Below, one piece after another: positions 1-6,843 of a stretch of DNA of 10,798 nucleotides. The notes under the pieces were generated by a model. The model was not told the origin of the DNA and did not search any database. It worked only from the letters and a program-made list of their open reading frames with translations. Every line of letters begins with the position of its first letter. The first letter of the stretch is position 1. The stretch lies in the NCBI GenBank assembly GCA_913054115.1, contig CAJXIS010000040.1:1-10798 (forward strand), written 5' to 3'. Source of the DNA: an uncultured Acidimicrobiaceae bacterium. Its GTDB lineage: Bacteria; Actinomycetota; Acidimicrobiia; Acidimicrobiales; MedAcidi-G1. The translations under genes were made by a program, and so were the position numbers.

Positions 1-594
1 AGCACCTATGCGACCTGGTGGATCCGGCAGGCGGTCACGCGCGCGATCGCCTTCGAGGGAATCTGGGACGGCGACCGATCGGCGCTCGTCCAGGGGATCT
101 TCGACGGCCTGGCGCCCGAGTGGACCGCTACCCGTGATGGACCGGGACGGGCACTCCCGCTGCTCGACGCCCTCGACCGTGGTGCGGTCACCGGAGAGAC
201 GGTCATCGAGCTCGGGTCCGGTACCGGCCTCGTCTCGCGGCACCTCCAGGAGCGCTTCGGTCGCGTCGTGTCGGTCGATCTCTCGTTCGAGATGCTCCGA
301 CACGGCATCGCCGAAACTCCGCAGGTCAACGCCGACGCCGCCCACCTGCCGTTGCCGACCGGGGTCGCCGACGCACTGGTCCTGATGAACATGTTCCTGT
401 TCCCTGCGGAGGTCGCCCGCTGCCTCGCCCCCTCGGGCGCCCTCGTGTGGGTCAACAGCCGGGCCGAGGACACCCCGATCCACCTCACGGCCGACGAGGT
501 GATCGATTCGCTCACCGCTGCGGGGACCGGCAGCTGGTCGGGCATGGCCTCGCGGGCCGGCGAGGGCTCATGGTGCGTGCTGCGGCGCCACTGA
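1..594 (+). CDS. SAM-dependent class I methyltransferase, 5'-truncated, with a sigma-70-like N-terminal edge
   Basis: Frame 1 is open from the first base to a TGA at 592-594 (197 residues seen) and has no ATG, GTG or TTG before the GTG at 268, which lies after the SAM-binding motif; the true start is therefore left of the window. Motif I is VIELGSGTG (residues 68-76), followed by an acidic post-I residue in VVSVDLS (D93) and a short motif with NADAAHLPLP. This is the class I Rossmann fold of small-molecule methyltransferases; the substrate is not readable. The second half is short, so this is a compact member. Oddly, residues 1-17 read STYATWWIRQAVTRAIA, the consensus of sigma-70 regions 2.3-2.4, and then change abruptly to methyltransferase-like sequence (FEGIWDGDRS). 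This may be a fusion or an assembly chimera. The methyltransferase call is firm; the nature of the N-terminus is not. Confidence 0.8.
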   Translation, partial: STYATWWIRQAVTRAIAFEGIWDGDRSALVQGIFDGLAPEWTATRDGPGRALPLLDALDRGAVTGETVIELGSGTGLVSRHLQERFGRVVSVDLSFEMLRHGIAETPQVNADAAHLPLPTGVADALVLMNMFLFPAEVARCLAPSGALVWVNSRAEDTPIHLTADEVIDSLTAAGTGSWSGMASRAGEGSWCVLRRH

Positions 595-612
595 CCATGA
601 GTGCCATGAGGG

Positions 613-640
613 TTGCAGCGCGCGCCCACCCGGTTAGCCT
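613..640 (+). promoter_or_regulatory. Candidate promoter of the cold-shock gene
   Basis: TTGCAG (613-618) and TAGCCT (635-640) are 16 bases apart and fit a -35/TAnnnT -10 pair of the main actinobacterial sigma factor. Transcription would begin near 647, giving a leader of about 48 bases before the ATG at 695. The leader contains the self-complementary run CCGGTCAACCGG, a weak hairpin. The match is by eye only, and the position just upstream of a cold-shock gene after an unrelated stop codon is the main support. Confidence 0.4.
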
Positions 641-694
641 CTCCGGGTTCCGGTCAACCGGTCGGTACACAGATTCCAAGAAAGCAGTCCTGCA

Positions 695-895
695 ATGCCC
701 ACCGGCACCGTGAAGTTCTTCAACAACGAAAAGGGTTACGGGTTCATCTCCCGTGACGGCGACGACGATGTGTTCGTCCACTACTCCAACATCGAGGGCA
801 GCGGCTTCCGCAGCCTCGACGAGGGTCAGGCCGTCGAGTTCGAGGTCGGCGCAGGTCGTAAGGGCCCCGAAGCCCTCAACGTCCGCAAGATCTGA
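695..895 (+). CDS. Cold-shock domain protein (CspA family)
   Basis: This 66-residue protein is a single OB-fold cold-shock domain and has the usual length of the family. It begins MPTGTVKFFNNEKGYGF; RNP1 is KGYGFI (residues 13-18) and RNP2 is VFVHY (26-30), with the surface aromatics that stack on single-stranded RNA or DNA present. Family members bind nucleic acid in the cytoplasm and melt RNA secondary structure, acting as RNA chaperones at low temperature or constitutively. The ATG at 695 is preceded by a purine-rich AAGAAAG (678-684), a modest ribosome site. It is monocistronic: the upstream gene ends 100 bases earlier and the next gene converges on it 15 bases later. Whether it is cold-induced cannot be told from the sequence. 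Confidence 0.95.
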   Translation: MPTGTVKFFNNEKGYGFISRDGDDDVFVHYSNIEGSGFRSLDEGQAVEFEVGAGRKGPEALNVRKI

Positions 896-903
896 GCGAA
901 CCC

Positions 904-920
904 TCCCGGCTCAGCCGGGA
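904..920. terminator. Hairpin at the convergent ends of the cold-shock and membrane-protein genes
   Basis: TCCCGGC (904-910) and GCCGGGA (914-920) form a perfect 7-bp stem with a 3-base loop. The loop TCA is exactly the stop codon (TGA on the minus strand) of the converging gene, so the stem lies half in the intergenic gap and half in that gene's last codons. It could serve both directions, but no T-run follows on either side, so it is not a classical intrinsic terminator. Confidence 0.45.
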
Positions 921-3319
921 ACCACGGCGCCGGTAGGCGCCGACAATCTGCGGAGCGCAGTCAGCGCCACGACGTACGCCAACAGGCCGAGCACCAGCAC
1001 GGCCCGGAACCCGAACGTCATCGAGAGGATCGTGGTCAGCACCGACCCGATCACCGAGCAGAAACCGTTGACCGCCCACGCCCACGCCACGTAGGTGGGA
1101 CCCTCCGCGCCCAGACCGGCCACGACCCGCAGTCCCAGGGGCATGAACAGGCCGAGCAGGACCCCCAGAGGTGCGAGCAGCACCAGCGTCGCAGCGACGC
1201 GCACGGCCAGCGGGCTGGGCAACAGCGCCTCGGTCAGCGGGCCGATCCCGATCAGGTAGACCGCCGTCAGAAGCGCCAGCGCCACCCCTGCCTCGAGCCG
1301 GAACCGGCGCCGACCGGCGAGACGACCGCTCAGCGAGGCGCCGACGGCCGTGGACACAAGCAGCGCCGCCAGGGTGACGGTCAGCGAATAGGTCGGATAC
1401 CCGAGCAGCAGGGTCAGCCGCTGGATCAGGGCGATCTCGAACAGCATGAATCCCATACCAAGGGATCCGAAGTAGACGCCCGAGGCGAGCTTGCGCGGCA
1501 GCGCCTGCCAGGTTCGCCTGACCACCATGAACGGCAGCAGCAGGAACACCGCTGCGAACACGACTGCGATCCCGAGCAGGAACAGCAGCAGGCGCTCGCC
1601 GATCGAATCCTCGGGATCGACGAGGGCATCGACGTCGGCGAGGATGTCGGCAGCGACGACGGCGAACGGCGAGAAGTGCCAGAAGAACGGTGCGTCGTCA
1701 TGGACGGCATCCACCATGTAGGAGCCAGGACACGCTGAGTACCGGGCGTCTGACGACCCCGCAGCGGTCGCCGCCACGCACGTGCCGACCACAGCACCGG
1801 GCACGTATTCCAGGGTGCCGCCTTCGAGGGACCGCACCTTCTGCGAGAACCGATCGATTTCACCAGCGGTGAACGGCGTCCGCTTGACGACGATCGTCGC
1901 CAGCTCGACGTGTGCGTCCGCCGTCCTGGCAACCATCAGGTGGAACCCGGGATCCGTCACCCCGACCTCCCCAAGTGCCGCACGTGCGGTGTTGATGTAG
2001 CGGCGTGTCCGGTTGGGCTTGGCGTCGAAGTCGAACTCGCCGAACTGGGCGACGATCACGCCCCGGTCGCTGAGATGCTCGAGCGACTCGACCAGCATCT
2101 CGACCGTGTAGAGGTAGCTCTCCGACAACACGAACGCCCCCGACGAAGCGGCGTTGGTCGCTGCGTAGCTGTCGGGGGCCACGAACCAGATGAGGTCGAA
2201 CCGGTCATCACTGCGTGCCAGGTGCGTGCGCCCGTCGGCGGTGACGAGGCGCACCTCTGGATCGTCGGCGATGTTGCCCGAGTACTCCCGGTAGCGGCCC
2301 TCGAGCAGTCCGGTCGTCACCGGGTTCAACTCGACGGCGTCGATGCCCGTCGCCCCGAAGGAGAGCGAAGCCAGGATCTCGTGGCCGCCTGCCGACCCGA
2401 TGATCAACTCCCGGTCCGGGGGGTCGCCGAGCACGCTGAACGGCAGCGAGCGGACATCGCCCTCGAAGTCCGCCAGGGCGGCGATGTCCCCGTCGAAGCC
2501 GATGATGTTCGAACCCACAAGGCCGTCGTGGTACAGGATGTGGCGCCCGAAGACCTCGGTCCCGACATCGACCCGGAAGACCGGCCCCCACTCCGTGTGC
2601 TCGAGATCGACCCCGCCGATGTGCTTGCTGCTCTCCGTCGTGATCGACGGCAGCGCTCCCAGGGTGGGGAGCAGCAGGGCCACGACGCCCACCGCACCGG
2701 CGACCCTTCGGATCACCGCATCGGAATCGGCCAGCAGCCCTGCAACCATCGCGAGGAGTGCAGCGGCCAGAGACACCACGGCCGGCGGCCCGATCATGGC
2801 GTGGAGCGGCACGGCGAGGGCACAGGCCAGTCCGGCGCCAAGCAGGTCGGCCGCGTACAACCGGCCCACCCGCTCCTGGCGTCGGCTCAGCAGCGACGAG
2901 ACGAAGACCCCGATCGCAGCGAACGGCAGAAAGAGGGCGAGGCACAGCAACCCCAGTCGACCGGCGTTGAGCAGCGCCGCCTTCGACGTGTACTCCCAGA
3001 GAGCCACCGTGTCGAGCGGCATCCGGGCCACGACCAGGTAGCCGAGTCCCGTGGCGACCGAGCCCGCCAGGGCCGACCGGGCCAAAACGCGCTCGAGGGG
3101 TGCCTCCCGCAGCCGGCGGGACACAGCCAACAGCACCCCACCGGCGCCCAGCCCCAGCAGGGCCAGCCCGATGACGAGGTAGGTGAAATAGTAGAAGAGC
3201 TTGAACGAGACCACCCGGGTGTAGGCGATCTCGACGAGCAGTCCGGCGAGGCTGACGAGTGCGATGCCGACGTCATGGCGTCGGTCGCTGGACAGGATGC
3301 GACTCGATGGCCCCGGCAC
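911..3319 (-). CDS. Polytopic membrane protein with central spermidine-synthase-like (SAM-binding) domain
   Basis: The 802-residue protein has three parts. Residues about 16-225 hold six or seven hydrophobic segments. Residues about 230-575 form a soluble Rossmann domain with ELIIGSAGGHE (304-314), an acidic residue in AVELNPV (E330) and TADGRTHL (360-367), as in spermidine synthase-like proteins. Residues about 577-790 contain about seven more hydrophobic segments. The active-site strand reads DLIWFVAPDSYAATNA (375-390), followed by SGAFVLSESYLYTVE; the Asp-rich polyamine site of true spermidine synthases is not recognisable, so polyamine synthesis is doubtful. HDDAPFFWHF (540-549) matches the DDRPFF-type motif that precedes the C-terminal membrane part in this family. 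The start is GTG at 3319, with a -10-like box 9-14 bases upstream. The gene is monocistronic. The substrate is unknown; the SAM or decarboxylated-SAM binding role is inferred from the fold. Confidence 0.85.
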   Translation of the reverse strand: MPGPSSRILSSDRRHDVGIALVSLAGLLVEIAYTRVVSFKLFYYFTYLVIGLALLGLGAGGVLLAVSRRLREAPLERVLARSALAGSVATGLGYLVVARMPLDTVALWEYTSKAALLNAGRLGLLCLALFLPFAAIGVFVSSLLSRRQERVGRLYAADLLGAGLACALAVPLHAMIGPPAVVSLAAALLAMVAGLLADSDAVIRRVAGAVGVVALLLPTLGALPSITTESSKHIGGVDLEHTEWGPVFRVDVGTEVFGRHILYHDGLVGSNIIGFDGDIAALADFEGDVRSLPFSVLGDPPDRELIIGSAGGHEILASLSFGATGIDAVELNPVTTGLLEGRYREYSGNIADDPEVRLVTADGRTHLARSDDRFDLIWFVAPDSYAATNAASSGAFVLSESYLYTVEMLVESLEHLSDRGVIVAQFGEFDFDAKPNRTRRYINTARAALGEVGVTDPGFHLMVARTADAHVELATIVVKRTPFTAGEIDRFSQKVRSLEGGTLEYVPGAVVGTCVAATAAGSSDARYSACPGSYMVDAVHDDAPFFWHFSPFAVVAADILADVDALVDPEDSIGERLLLFLLGIAVVFAAVFLLLPFMVVRRTWQALPRKLASGVYFGSLGMGFMLFEIALIQRLTLLLGYPTYSLTVTLAALLVSTAVGASLSGRLAGRRRFRLEAGVALALLTAVYLIGIGPLTEALLPSPLAVRVAATLVLLAPLGVLLGLFMPLGLRVVAGLGAEGPTYVAWAWAVNGFCSVIGSVLTTILSMTFGFRAVLVLGLLAYVVALTALRRLSAPTGAVVPG

Positions 3320-3327
3320 GGAGGGCG

Positions 3328-3378
3328 ACCCTACTCCGCTCCCCCCTCGACTCCCGGGAGGAGTGCCTCGGCTACCGT
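3328..3378. promoter_or_regulatory. Divergent promoter region with two near-leaderless -10 boxes and a central palindrome
   Basis: On the minus strand TAGGGT (3328-3333) lies 8 bases before the GTG start at 3319. On the plus strand TACCGT (3373-3378) lies 6 bases before the ATG at 3385. Both fit TAnnnT at the distance that puts the transcription start on or next to the start codon, as in leaderless actinobacterial mRNAs. Between them the perfect 10-base palindrome CTCCCGGGAG (3351-3360) could be an operator acting on both promoters. No convincing -35 hexamer is visible on either side, so the assignment rests on spacing. Confidence 0.4.
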
Positions 3379-3384
3379 CGTCGT

Positions 3385-3777
3385 ATGGGCATACCCGCCA
3401 TCTGGCCCACGTTGCGCTGCGCCGACTCGCGTGCGCTCATCGGCTTCCTCGAAAGCGCCTTCGGCTTCGAAGCCTCTCTGGTCGTTCCCGACGGGGAAGG
3501 TTCCGGAGTCATCCACGCACAGCTGCTCTGGCCGCTGGGCGGTGGCGTGATGCTGGGCGACGCCAGGAGCGGCGACGCCGACCACCTCGCCCTCCCGTCC
3601 GGACCGGTCAGCATCTACGTGGTGACCGACCAGCCCGACGCACTCCACGACCGGGCCGTGGCGGCAGGAGCGCGCGTGGTCCGGGGGCTGCGCGACGAGG
3701 AGTACGGATCCCGGGGGTTCTCGTGCCTCGACCCCGAGGACAACGTCTGGAGCTTCGGCACCTACTCCGGCGAATAG
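3385..3777 (+). CDS. VOC-family (glyoxalase/bleomycin-resistance-like) protein
   Basis: The protein has 130 residues, typical of a one-chain VOC protein with two beta-alpha-beta-beta-beta units that dimerises around a metal site. The first unit shows AIWPTLRCADSRALIGFLESAFGFE (residues 5-29, with the usual AFGF turn), and the second ends GSRGFSCLDPEDNVWSFGTY (108-127), the standard VOC C-terminus with D117-P118-E119. H44 and the acidic pair at 105-106 are candidate ligands, but the full metal set cannot be proved by eye. Upstream in-frame starts as far as 3259 exist but would overlap the divergent gene, and similarity begins at the ATG at 3385. It is the first gene of a four-gene operon and ends 3 bases before the next ATG. 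The substrate is unknown; it may modify or sequester an intermediate of the downstream enzymes. Confidence 0.85.
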   Translation: MGIPAIWPTLRCADSRALIGFLESAFGFEASLVVPDGEGSGVIHAQLLWPLGGGVMLGDARSGDADHLALPSGPVSIYVVTDQPDALHDRAVAAGARVVRGLRDEEYGSRGFSCLDPEDNVWSFGTYSGE

Positions 3778-3780
3778 GCA

Positions 3781-5010
3781 ATGACGCCGATCGGCTGTAA
3801 CAGTGAGCCTGTGCCCGACCCCACGACCGCCGACCTCCGCCGACTCTGGGACGGCTTCTGCGACGACCTCAAGGCCGGTGCCGACCACGTCCTCGACCCC
3901 GATCAGCCATGGGATGCCACGGACCGGACCGAGGGACTCCGGCATCTGCTGCGCTCCCTCGCCAGAGGCGTGAGCACCACCATCGAGGGTGGCGACCACG
4001 AGCACCCCGAACTCGCCTGGGTGCACCCGATGAAGTTCGGCCAGGACAACCCGGACGGCCTCTACCAGGCAGCCCGCGTGGACCTCTCGCACACGTACCG
4101 CCTTTCCGGCAACGTCGGATCCGTCCGCTACCTCGGGTTCACCATGATGAGCTTCGACTTCGACGGCGGGCCGATCGAACAGCTCCTGAACCTCAACGGC
4201 GACCAACTGGGTGCCGCTGCCGACGGCGGGTTCAGCGTCGTGTTCTCGCCGGACCCTCCTCCACCGGGCAGCGACGACGACACCTGGTTCCAGCTCCCCG
4301 CCCATCGCTCGAACCTGATGGTGCGCCAGTTCTTCGGCGACTGGGAGGCCGAGGTTCCCGCCGACCTGCACCTCGAATGCATCGACCCCGGCCCGGCGGT
4401 GAGCCGGCTCGATCCGGACGGGCTGTCCAGCGGCCTGCGCCAACTGCTGCGCCTGAGCGTCGCCGTCCCGGCGTTCTGGACCGGCTTCGGACGCCGGCAC
4501 CTCGACCGGGGTGAGGTCAACACCTTCGGACACGTCTCAGCGACCCCGGAGAGCACGATGTCCAAGGGCGGCAGCCCCGACCAGTCCTACGGACAGTGCT
4601 GGTGGCGGGTCGCCGAGGACGAGGCACTGCTCTACGAGGTCGAGGTCCCCGAGTGCTCCTACTGGGGCGTGCAGTTGGGCGATGTCTGGTACCAGTCGCT
4701 CGACTGGGTGAACCGGCAGTCCAGCCTCAACGGCCAGCAGGCGGTCATCGACGACGGGGTGTTCCGGGCCGTGATCTCCCACCGGGAGCCCGGCATCGCC
4801 AACTGGCTCGACACCACCGGCGCCTCGCAGGGTTGCATCACCTACCGGTGGAACCAGTCGGCGTCAGCCCCCGTGCCGTCCCTGCGGCTCGTGCCGTTCG
4901 ACGACGTCGCCGACCACCTCCCGGCGGACACCGCCCGGCTCACCCCGGACGAGCGCGCCGAATCCCTGCGCCGACGCCGCCGCGGGGCGTTGCGGAGGTT
5001 CCGGCGATGA
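3781..5010 (+). CDS. DUF1214-domain protein
   Basis: This is a 409-residue protein with no signal peptide or membrane segment. The N-terminal half contains KFGQDNPDGLYQAARVDL (85-102) and HTYRLSGNVGSVRYLGF (104-120). The C-terminal DUF1214 domain (about 250-370) contains VPECSYWGVQLGD (289-301), WYQSLDWVNRQSSLN (303-317), SHREPGIANWLDT (333-345) and YRWN. It ends in an Arg-rich tail (RRRRRGALRRFRR). DUF1214 proteins have no assigned reaction; in actinobacteria they often sit beside lipid or steroid catabolic genes, which is general knowledge and not shown here. The ATG at 3781 has no good ribosome site. An in-frame GTG at 3811, 7 bases after a TAACAG box, could be the real, possibly leaderless, start, giving 399 residues. 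The stop codon overlaps the next ATG by 4 bases. Confidence 0.85.
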   Translation: MTPIGCNSEPVPDPTTADLRRLWDGFCDDLKAGADHVLDPDQPWDATDRTEGLRHLLRSLARGVSTTIEGGDHEHPELAWVHPMKFGQDNPDGLYQAARVDLSHTYRLSGNVGSVRYLGFTMMSFDFDGGPIEQLLNLNGDQLGAAADGGFSVVFSPDPPPPGSDDDTWFQLPAHRSNLMVRQFFGDWEAEVPADLHLECIDPGPAVSRLDPDGLSSGLRQLLRLSVAVPAFWTGFGRRHLDRGEVNTFGHVSATPESTMSKGGSPDQSYGQCWWRVAEDEALLYEVEVPECSYWGVQLGDVWYQSLDWVNRQSSLNGQQAVIDDGVFRAVISHREPGIANWLDTTGASQGCITYRWNQSASAPVPSLRLVPFDDVADHLPADTARLTPDERAESLRRRRRGALRRFRR

Positions 5011-5954
5011 CGGAAATCCGACCGGAGCTCTCGATCCAGGTGGTCACGTTCGCCGCCGAGGACCCCGGCAACTGGAACGCCATGGTCGATCGGGCCGTCG
5101 CCGCCGACACGGCCGGCATCGACCGACTCGTCGTCTCGGACCACGTGGCGTTCGGCGAGAACCTCGACGCCTACGCCGACCCGACCCTCGGGGGCACCGA
5201 GGGCGGCCGCCAGCCCACCGGACCGGACGGGCACTGGCTGGAGCCCCTCACCGTGCTCACCTACCTCGCGGCGCGCACCCGGCGGATCCGACTCGGCACA
5301 TCGATCCTCCAGGCGGCGCTGCGACGGCCCGCCGTGCTCGCCAAGGCGGCGGCCACCCTCGACGTCCTCTCCGGTGGCCGGCTCGACCTCGGCGTCGGTG
5401 TCGGCTGGCAGGAGGAGGAGTACGGGGCAGCCGGACTCGACTTCGCCGGACGGGGACGCCTGCTCGACCACACCCTCGAGGTCTGCCAGGCCCTCTGGCG
5501 CGATGAGCGCGCCGACTACTCGTCGGACGAACTTTCCTTCTCCGGCATCCATGCCATGCCCAAACCGCTCCAGCCGGGCGGCGTGCCCATCTGGGTGAGT
5601 GGCACGGTCAACGCCCGGGTGGCCCGTCGGATTGCATCGTTCGGAAGCGGCTGGATCCCGTGGGGTCCGGCCATGGCCGACCCGGCCACGGGCATCGCCC
5701 GGATGCACGAGCTCCTCGACGGCCTCGGACACGACCCGGCCGGCCTGCAGGTCACCGGCTCGATCCCGGTCGTCCAGAGCGACGACGGCATCGACCTGGC
5801 GGCCACCATGGCCGGGGCACCGGTGCTGCTCGATGCCGGCGTCACCGACTGCCGGATCGGTGTTCGGGTACCCGGCGACCGGGATGCGGCCACCGAGTAC
5901 CTCGCCACCGTGGTCGCAGCCTTCGACACGGCGACCGGAAGGACTCCCCGGTGA
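5007..5954 (+). CDS. LLM-class (luciferase-like) flavin/F420-dependent oxidoreductase, first copy
   Basis: The 315-residue protein has the TIM-barrel signatures of the bacterial luciferase-like superfamily: LVVSDHVAFG (41-50), RIRLGTSILQ (93-102), and LDVLSGGRLDLGVGVGW (118-134), the phosphate/cofactor loop typical of F420-dependent members. Family members transfer hydride between F420 (or FMN) and an organic substrate; alcohol, steroid, coumarin-like and nitro compounds are known examples. The substrate cannot be deduced. The ATG overlaps the upstream TGA (ATGA) and has GGAGG at 4994-4998, 8 bases ahead, so the start is well set. Compared with the next gene it carries an extra stretch of about 20 residues (55-77, rich in Gly, Asp and Pro) after the SDHV motif, so the two are distant paralogues, not a recent duplication. 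F420 rather than FMN is inferred from the class and the actinobacterial setting. Confidence 0.9.
   Translation: MTEIRPELSIQVVTFAAEDPGNWNAMVDRAVAADTAGIDRLVVSDHVAFGENLDAYADPTLGGTEGGRQPTGPDGHWLEPLTVLTYLAARTRRIRLGTSILQAALRRPAVLAKAAATLDVLSGGRLDLGVGVGWQEEEYGAAGLDFAGRGRLLDHTLEVCQALWRDERADYSSDELSFSGIHAMPKPLQPGGVPIWVSGTVNARVARRIASFGSGWIPWGPAMADPATGIARMHELLDGLGHDPAGLQVTGSIPVVQSDDGIDLAATMAGAPVLLDAGVTDCRIGVRVPGDRDAATEYLATVVAAFDTATGRTPR
5937..5943 (+). promoter_or_regulatory. Ribosome binding site that sets the GTG start at 5951
   Basis: GGAAGGA lies inside the end of the upstream gene, 7 bases before a GTG that overlaps that gene's stop codon (GTGA). The site supports GTG over the more distant in-frame starts, and the protein similarity begins right at this codon (VKLGLFGIN). 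Confidence 0.7.
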
Positions 5955-6820
5955 AGCTCGGGCTGTTCGGGATCAACATGGGCGGCCTCGCCGACCCCGA
6001 TTCGATGGCTCAGGTGGCGGTCGCCGCCGAAGAAGCCGGCTACGAGTCGGTCTGGACGGGCGAGCACCTCGTCACCGCCAGCCCCCGCACACCACCTTCG
6101 CCGGTCACGCCCGACACCCACTTCGTCGACCAGATCGCGTCGCTGTCCTTCCTCGCTGCCCACACCACGACCCTGCGCCTGGGAACCGGCATCGTGATCC
6201 TCCCCCAGCGCACGCCGGTGGTCCTCGCCAAGGAACTCGCATCGCTGGACGTGCTCTCTGGTGGTCGCCTCGAGTTCGGGATCGGCGTCGGCTACGTGCC
6301 CGTCGAGTTCGAGGCCGTCTCGGTGCCCTTCGGCGAGCGGGGTGCCCGCACCGACGACCACCTCGACGCCATGCGGGCGCTCTGGCGGGGCGACCTCGAG
6401 TTCGAGGGCCGCTTCACGTCCTGGCACGGTGCCGAGGCCCATCCCCGCCCCGTCCAGCCCGGCGGGCCGCCCGTCCACGTCGGCGGCGGATCGACAGCCA
6501 CCTGGCGGCGTGCCGTCACGAAGGGCAACGGCTGGTACGGGTTCGCCGTCACGCCCGACTTCGTGTCGAAGGCGCTGGCCGCCCTCGCCGAGGCCGCCGA
6601 GACCCATGACCGTCCGGCCGGTCTGGGCGACCTCCAGATCAGCGTGTCGCCGGCCGCACCGGTCGATCGGGACCTGTGCTGTCGCTACGAGGACCTCGGC
6701 GTGGACCGGATCATCGTCGTCCAGGACTTCCGGGCGATGTCGGGAGGACCCGACCCCGAAGCGGCCGATCGGGCGGTCGCCCGGCTCGAGGCCCTGGCTG
6801 CCGAACTCGACCTGCCCTGA
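5951..6820 (+). CDS. LLM-class (luciferase-like) flavin/F420-dependent oxidoreductase, second copy
   Basis: The protein has 289 residues from a GTG start that overlaps the previous stop codon by 4 bases. It has the same TIM-barrel layout as its neighbour: KLGLFGINMGG at the N-terminus, YESVWTGEHLV (31-41), LRLGTGIVILPQRTPVVLAKE (75-95), and LDVLSGGRLEFGIGVGY (99-115), followed by GPPVHVGGG (172-180). The conserved VGGG loop and the LPQR segment are more like the mycobacterial F420 subfamily than those of the first copy. A separate substrate or step is likely: two LLM proteins in one operon commonly act on successive intermediates or as alternative redox partners (inference). It is the last gene of the operon, with a hairpin directly after its stop codon. 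Hydride carrier and substrate are not proven. Confidence 0.9.
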   Translation: MKLGLFGINMGGLADPDSMAQVAVAAEEAGYESVWTGEHLVTASPRTPPSPVTPDTHFVDQIASLSFLAAHTTTLRLGTGIVILPQRTPVVLAKELASLDVLSGGRLEFGIGVGYVPVEFEAVSVPFGERGARTDDHLDAMRALWRGDLEFEGRFTSWHGAEAHPRPVQPGGPPVHVGGGSTATWRRAVTKGNGWYGFAVTPDFVSKALAALAEAAETHDRPAGLGDLQISVSPAAPVDRDLCCRYEDLGVDRIIVVQDFRAMSGGPDPEAADRAVARLEALAAELDLP

Positions 6821-6843
6821 CCGCTCAGCCGAAGCGGCTGCGG
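6821..6843. terminator. Hairpin at the end of the LLM operon
   Basis: CAGCCG (6826-6831) and CGGCTG (6835-6840) pair perfectly around an AAG loop, and CCG (6821-6823) with CGG (6841-6843) can extend the stem past a 2-base bulge. It starts on the base after the operon's TGA and contains the stop codon of the converging DCC gene (6825-6827). There is no T-run, so the terminator role rests on position and stability. Confidence 0.4.

Noticed and set aside
268..594. GTG at 268 as the start of the methyltransferase
   Set aside because: It would delete motif I (VIELGSGTG) of the SAM site; the open frame continues to the window edge.
1910..3550. 546-codon open frame on the plus strand opposite the membrane-protein gene
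   Set aside because: It is a shadow of the minus-strand gene: high GC keeps antisense frames free of stop codons. Its translation is rich in Arg, Gln, His and Asp with no domain, and it runs across the divergent promoter into the VOC gene in the wrong frame.
3331..4533. 400-codon minus-strand frame opposite the VOC and DUF1214 genes
   Set aside because: It is an antisense shadow spanning two real genes and their junction, with no recognisable domain.
5007..6820. Recent tandem duplication of the LLM genes
   Set aside because: The two proteins share only the fold motifs such as LDVLSGGRL; lengths, loops and surrounding residues differ, so they are old paralogues.
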